A DNA stretch of 11,235 bases from Phoronis ovalis. Taxonomy: Eukaryota; Phoronida; Phoronidae. Position numbers and translations under genes: made by a program. The notes below the pieces were generated by a model, which saw only the letters and a list, made by a program, of their open reading frames with translations, was not told where the DNA came from and did no database searches. The stretch covers positions 1,684-12,918 of the forward strand of contig JAOXYB010041693.1 in NCBI GenBank assembly GCA_028565635.1. Reading direction: 5' to 3'. Positions 1 through 6,200 of the stretch are shown piece after piece (within the stretch, counting starts at the first letter, position 1; the number at the start of each line of letters is the position of its first letter).

Positions 1-143
1 ATACTGGACAGGTGTCCCACTGGGGAATATGAAATATCTGATGTATTATCTGTACCAAACTCAGACACTGATATTATTCCATGTATTATATTTGATTAAT
101 TTAATGAACTCTCCATCAGCTTCCTTTCATCTACAAATCTTAC

Positions 144-217
144 CTTTACAGCTTTGGCTTTTTCACTGGCTAACGTATTGAGAGTACTGCCTATTTTTTT
201 AATATCTTCATGATCCA
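144..217 (-). CDS. EIF3J: eIF3J coding exon 8 (last coding exon in window)
   Basis: The acceptor is TTTCTTTGTAG|TGGATC and the donor AAG|GTAAGA. Joining to exon 7 creates a Met codon and then DHEDIKKIGSTLNTLASEK, matching IDDLKKITNSLTVLCSEK of the human subunit. It leaves in phase 0, so at least one further exon (Lys-rich tail and acidic C-terminus) is needed left of the window. If this intron were retained, translation would stop after four codons. Confidence 0.93.
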
Positions 218-3200
218 CTACAAAGAAACATCTTCAAGATTGAACAAGTAATTTTGAAATAATACCAAAATTGGTGTAACAGCAATCATCTTAAGAGGCA
301 TTTTAAAATCTGTAAAGTAACATTTTATTGAAATATTGCTTTGTGCAAAAGACAGTAATTTTTTGACGAGCAAAATATGTTCAATTTTATCTGGTGCTTA
401 AACGGAAGATTTCGGACCATAATAAATTTCAAATATCTGTCGATTTTGTACCTTTGTTGTGTGTAAATATTATTTGTGTTCAGTTTTAACTTTATAATGT
501 TTATGAGTTGTGATATACTATTTTGTGTTTCAAATATCTAATTTTTGCCCTAAAATAGTGACAATACAGGTGTCACTACCCACATAGAGAAAATCAAATT
601 ATTGATTGAGGAAGTTGTACGTTTATACTTATACTGGTACATATACGCCTTTGTTTGTGCATCCTTTCATTAAACTTTCCAAATGTTAACTAAGACTTAC
701 AAGTACATATAAACTAACTATAAGAAAAAAGGACAAGTTAGAGATTTTTTTAAATTTAGCAGTAACAAGCAGTTAATGAACACAACATACCTAATAAGTA
801 AGCACTACACATACTGTAATCTGAAATCTCAGACATAGTTTCAACATATAACACACTGAAAACCTGTACAGAATCCAAATTTCTAATTTTTGAAAATCCA
901 ACAAAATATCATTTTGAAACAACCTGTTTGGATTTTTATAATGCAAATACAGATATATCATTTTCACAGAAACTCCAATTTCCGTGCGACTTATAACAGC
1001 ATCTAAAAATGTGTATGCACAGTAGTATATACTTAGTAAATACTTACTTCCAACACATAAATCTCTGAATAAATTATCTAGAAAGCTTGCATAATAGTGG
1101 GAGGTCTGAAATGCAGCAAAATATGAAAACTACATTTACAAAACGAAACACAGTCAAGGGATCATCTATATTAAGACAATATGTACAGAATGATGGAGAT
1201 ATTGCATGTACAATGGTTTAGTTAGCACAATGTTAATTCTGACCAAGCTCTCAGTTCAGCAAACTGACTATAATTCCATATCACTTAAATTTGAAATCTT
1301 CTAAAAACATGTCACTTTTGACTGGGAAACAATGACATTTGTGAGCTTTCAGTACATTAAAGGTCATAGAAAACAATTTCCATTGGAATAATCTTATAAC
1401 ATGGAAGAGGAAATAAGTACCTTTACTAAAACAATGAGATGCTTTTCTAATAGACGAAAGAGTAAAGGAAAAGTGCTCTAATGGCAACTTACTTCAAATT
1501 CTGTTAATTTTTTCCTTATTGCTTCCCTAAATTGATCAAACTCTTCAGCTGTTTTAGGGTTCATAGCATCTACACCATGACGACCAGCTAACTCGTCATT
1601 TGAAATGCCTGCAAGTTAAACATAACAACTATACTAAGCTGACCAGTCAACTCTATTTAACCTGTTTTTAAAATATCCTTTTTACTAGATTTGTATAAGA
1701 AGTACATGGTAAAAATTAAACAGCACTTTTTCACAATCAGTCAGCATAGCATTACCTCAAAAAAAAAAATTTTTTGCAACATAACATACTTTAATAGCTA
1801 AAATATGACAAACACATCTTAATCATTTGTAAACTGAAAAAGTTGACTTTCGACAAATATTCCTGGCACAATTGTAATATAGTATGGCATGCCTAAAGCT
1901 TCCTTTGCTAGTTCTAAATCAGATTCTTCTTGCATCTTCTGTAGTCTGAGTTTGTCTGCCATTTCCTCTTCTGGTGTCATGAGTTTTCTAGCCTCTTCTT
2001 CCTGCCAAGAAGAATGAAAAAGAGTACAAACAAAGTTTACACACTGTACTTCAACTTCATTATAGTCGGGGAAATATAAGCGTTCGATAATTGTTTACCT
2101 ATTTCTTGAATCATTGGAGCGTGATGAGGCACCCACTAAGGGAATTCACACTTGTGAACAACAGGTCCAGGAACATAATTCAGAGGCAATGATTATAAGA
2201 GTCTGTATATATGAGTTAATGAGATGCTGTTCTCATCGCAAGGAAATTAACTAGTCAAACTTTTTTAAATAACAACCTGTGAAGCTATAAACCCGTGAAG
2301 TTTGGTGTTTATAGGTGTGAATATCCCTTGCTTTGTGGGTACTTCATAACGCTCCGATGATTCATAAAGTAAGGTACCATTTATTAGATGCTCATGCCCC
2401 CCCCCCCCACTATAACAACACTAAAGTGCAGAAGCTTTAAGTACAATTTCATACTGACTATAGAATGTTTAAAGTTTTGATACAAGAAGTAGTGAGACTG
2501 AATTATTATTTTATTTAGTAATGCTATCAAGCAAGCTGTATTTTTTTTTTACATTTCAAGTTTGTTATTAATATTGGTAGGTTGACACACTGGCTACAGA
2601 ATGTTTAATATATATTTGCAATGAAGTGCGACCCTGTGGTATAGTGGTATGTAGTACTATGTCCTTTATTTAGCTATTTCTGACACAACAAACAAATTCA
2701 TGGTGGTCGCATCACATTGCAAACAGTAGTACTGAGTTTTGATACTAATAGTAATAAGACTAATTATAACATTAATGTGATCGTTTGTGGGGCATAACAG
2801 TTTGTTTATGACAGGATTTGCCAGCCATGATAAAGTCAGCAGATAAGCAATATGCATTTAAAGGGCAACCTAAACTTTATATACACCATACAATGTTATT
2901 TTGTGATATGTCGCTTGGCGGCGCGCCGAACGCAACAAACTCATTTGCCGTCCTTGGGGGAGTATAAATAGCCCCCGCGATCAGTTGGTCATCGATTCAA
3001 GAAGTTGTGTCGTTTGGCTTTACGTTGAAATAGTAAGTAAATTCTTGTTAAATAAGTCCCACTGCGAAAAACTTTGCATTGGTTTCTAATAATTGACTAT
3101 GCTATCACTGAATTAAGAGTAATATATTATATTTTTATATTGTAATTATTGTAATATGACTAGTTATAAAGTGGAGTAGACAAGCCTTGTAAATGTACGT

Positions 3201-6200
3201 GTATATAGTACATAGCCATTATTTATCAACAATATGCGATGTAGAAAAAATACAGTCATAGATGCATATTTTATCAGTTTTAGAAAAGAGGCAAATTAAA
3301 GTTTCTATTCCATTAGAATTGTGTGCTATGTCGTAAAAATAAATTGTGAATTGAAGAAGACATTTATTAGACATTTATAGTAGTCTGGCTTCATTCATAT
3401 ATAACTGCTACGTGTATAATTATAGGATTACAACTTGCGGTCCATCTATTCTCGTACTAAAATTACCCCAAGCCGTGCTATTATCACAGTATATCAGTGC
3501 CACAATATGTCCATTTTATACATATGCGGAATTGATCTTCTCTCTACTGTATTTTAATTGTTTGTTTTTTAAAAAATATTATTGTAGATGCCAAACAAAC
3601 CATCGTTAAAAAAAGTGTACACTTTTTTGACAGGAAGAACAGAGAAAAAAATGTGCAGACAAGTTTGAGAGTCACAAAAAACCTCTTGGAAACCTATTAT
3701 ACCGAGTCTGCAGACAAGACTCTCCGTCAGTTTTTACCTAAAACACTTGTTTTATGGCTTAGAAACAAACAATGTGCACAAACATTTTTGTACTAGAAAA
3801 GATTGGAGCGAAATGTAAATAGAGTTGCTAAATATAGTGAAACTATTACCTGATGATCATCTTCGGGCTGAGCAAGGTCGAATAATTCCTGAACATCATG
3901 AACATTTGCGTTACACTTACTGGATAAGTTTGCTGATTGCATTTGCAATAAATTTCAGCAGGAACTAGTAAATATTTTTTGTTACTGTTTATTTTCTGTT
4001 TCTGTTTAGCTATGCAGTTTAATAATAAAATTATACTATCCAGTATATAATGATTTGTTTTTTTTCATGTATAACGATACATTCATTTTGAGGAGCTGTC
4101 AACAGTTCTCATTATTCAAAGAAACAAATGGTGAAAGAAAGTTTTTACTTACATGCAAACAAAAACAACGAAACAGTTATGAATTAAACGATTCTCTTTT
4201 CCAACGGTCACCTTATTTTATTTTTTTAATTCGGGGGAGATCATAATTTTTAATTTAACAACTGTCCGGCACCCCTTTGCCTTGATAGGTTTTTCCCAAA
4301 AAGGGGAGATAATTCTTAGTTATTTAACAGTTTTCCTGTGCACACCTCCAGCTGGTCCTTTAAACTGATAAATTCCAAGTTATTTGACAGATTTTAACAA
4401 CATTTACATAGTGTACAGATGGAAGTTGACAGCAAAAATTTAGTTTTTTATTTATGAGCCAAGGGTATTAATCCGGTAATCATTTTCAGAAATTACAGTA
4501 GACTGTGGCCAAACAGTACAATAGCTTTGATGTCACACACATCAATCAATGTTGTCATCGCAAGATAATTAAATATTTAGCTTTGGGTCTTACATACAAT
4601 ACTTACTCATAGGACTCTTTTATGTCTGGTAAAAACTTGCTAATAATCCATTGAAGTAATAAATTATTATTTTCCTTAGACATGCTGTCCAGCAACCTGT
4701 ATTCTTCTACATTTATTCCAGTTTGTTGTTAATATTGGTATGTCTCCAAGCAGTTCAACATTTGGAAGACACTCCCTCTATATAGCAACCATCTTTCTAC
4801 TAATAAATCTACGTTTTTGCAAAAGAGATGAATATTGCCCAAGATGTAAACGTAGATAGTAGTTTGATGGAGTCAAGGTCGGCATTAACAACTTGTACGG
4901 GCATTTTCATCTGAACCTACCCTTCTTTTCTTTTCTTCATGTTCATGTTTCTTTTTTTCTTCCCTTTCCTGTATCCTTTCTTTTAATGGTTTCTTTTTCT
5001 TTACCTGGACATCTACAATGCAGCAAAATTTTAATTTTAAAATACACTTACCACTACACATGCTATGAGGTATAACTAGAAATCATGGGCTAATATCTTT
5101 TGCAAATAAACTGAATTGTTCTTCCTTTTCAGTGCGAAGAGATCTCTCGATGAATAATGAAAAAGAAACTAAATAATTTTAATTTTGACAAAACGGTTAA
5201 AAAACTAAACTTAACAACTGATGATGTCATCTACTGAATAAAGACACAAAAACTTATCTTAGACGAGACCAAAAAACCTTTGTTTAATGGACACAACAGG
5301 TTTTCTTAAAACAATACAGCCCTACATACTCACTTTTTGATTGTTTTGCCTGTTAAACAAGTTATCTTTTTGGTGTGGACTTATTATTGTCTAAAATATT
5401 TATAATCTGTATATAGCACCTGTCAAACTATTAAAGATGTTTCTTCATATAATGTTTTGCAGAGTTTCAGAAACAACTTTGAAAAAACTGAAAATACTGC
5501 AATCGATGAAATTCTCAACATAGCTCAACACAGCTCTAACACAGCATAATTATTTTAGTTGTGATTAATTAGTCCTTTTTAATTCCCACGATATACTTTG
5601 CAATTTTGGGTAGTTAAATTTGGAAAGGTACTAATACAACAGTTATGAAAAATTACTTTTACACATCTTTCTCATGATTATGCAATCAGCAAGGAGGTAA
5701 TTTTGGGTCAAAACTCACTTTTTTCAAGACACAACATCCCTATGTACAGACACAAAAATAAAACTTGTCTAAAATTTAATTCCAACACAGATCTCTAATA
5801 TCGCGTCTCAGATTTTTATAATTATGCTCCACTTTTAAATAGTGTGAGCTCTTCTAAATGTGAGGAAAATTGATTTTTTTTCTGGCTGTTTAATTTTGAA
5901 GAGTCATGAATTTTGAATAAAGCAACATTTTAAAAATCTGAGATACTCTTTTACCAATCTTTTTTTGAACTTAAATTTGGTCAAGTTTCAGCTTTGTATC
6001 TGTAGGGGTTTCAAACTTCTTTCGTTTTGAAATTTGTGTTTTGAAAAAAGGGAGTTTTTACACAAAAGGTCCCTTTGCTGATTACATAATCATGTGTCAG
6101 ATGAGAAAAGCAACTTTTCATAGTCTTCAAGTTACATAATGGTTACAAATATGTATACTTTTGCTATGTCATCTTTTCATTTAACTGTCCACAATTTGAC

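Larger units (their letters stand above)
2002..3849 (-). other. EIF3J: eIF3J intron before exon 5 (to candidate exon)
   Basis: Contents from right to left along the transcript are an unassigned plus-strand open stretch (3536-3796), a plus-strand TATA block (about 2911-3038), a polymerase III A-box-like word (2637-2647), dispersed repeat copy A, a C12 run and the MITE-like element. If the 3850-3888 exon is not used, this intron runs to 4920. Confidence 0.7.
3889..4920 (-). other. EIF3J: eIF3J intron between exon 4 and the candidate exon
   Basis: It holds dispersed repeat copy B and the GGGGAGAT tandem duplication. Just downstream of the exon 4 donor there is a perfect 10-bp inverted repeat, ATCTACGTTT (4807-4816) and AAACGTAGAT (4848-4857). 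The 63-codon plus-strand ORF at 4055-4246 has no protein-like features. Confidence 0.6.

Noticed and set aside
2915-3060. Solo LTR of a gypsy-type element
   Set aside because: TATA and initiator layout fits, but I could not place TG...CA ends, a target duplication, a primer binding site or any gag/pol remnant, so it is kept only as an alternative.
4893-5075. 60-codon plus-strand ORF rich in Phe and Leu
   Set aside because: Antisense of the Lys/Glu-rich eIF3J exon 4, where AAA and GAA codons read as TTT and TTC.
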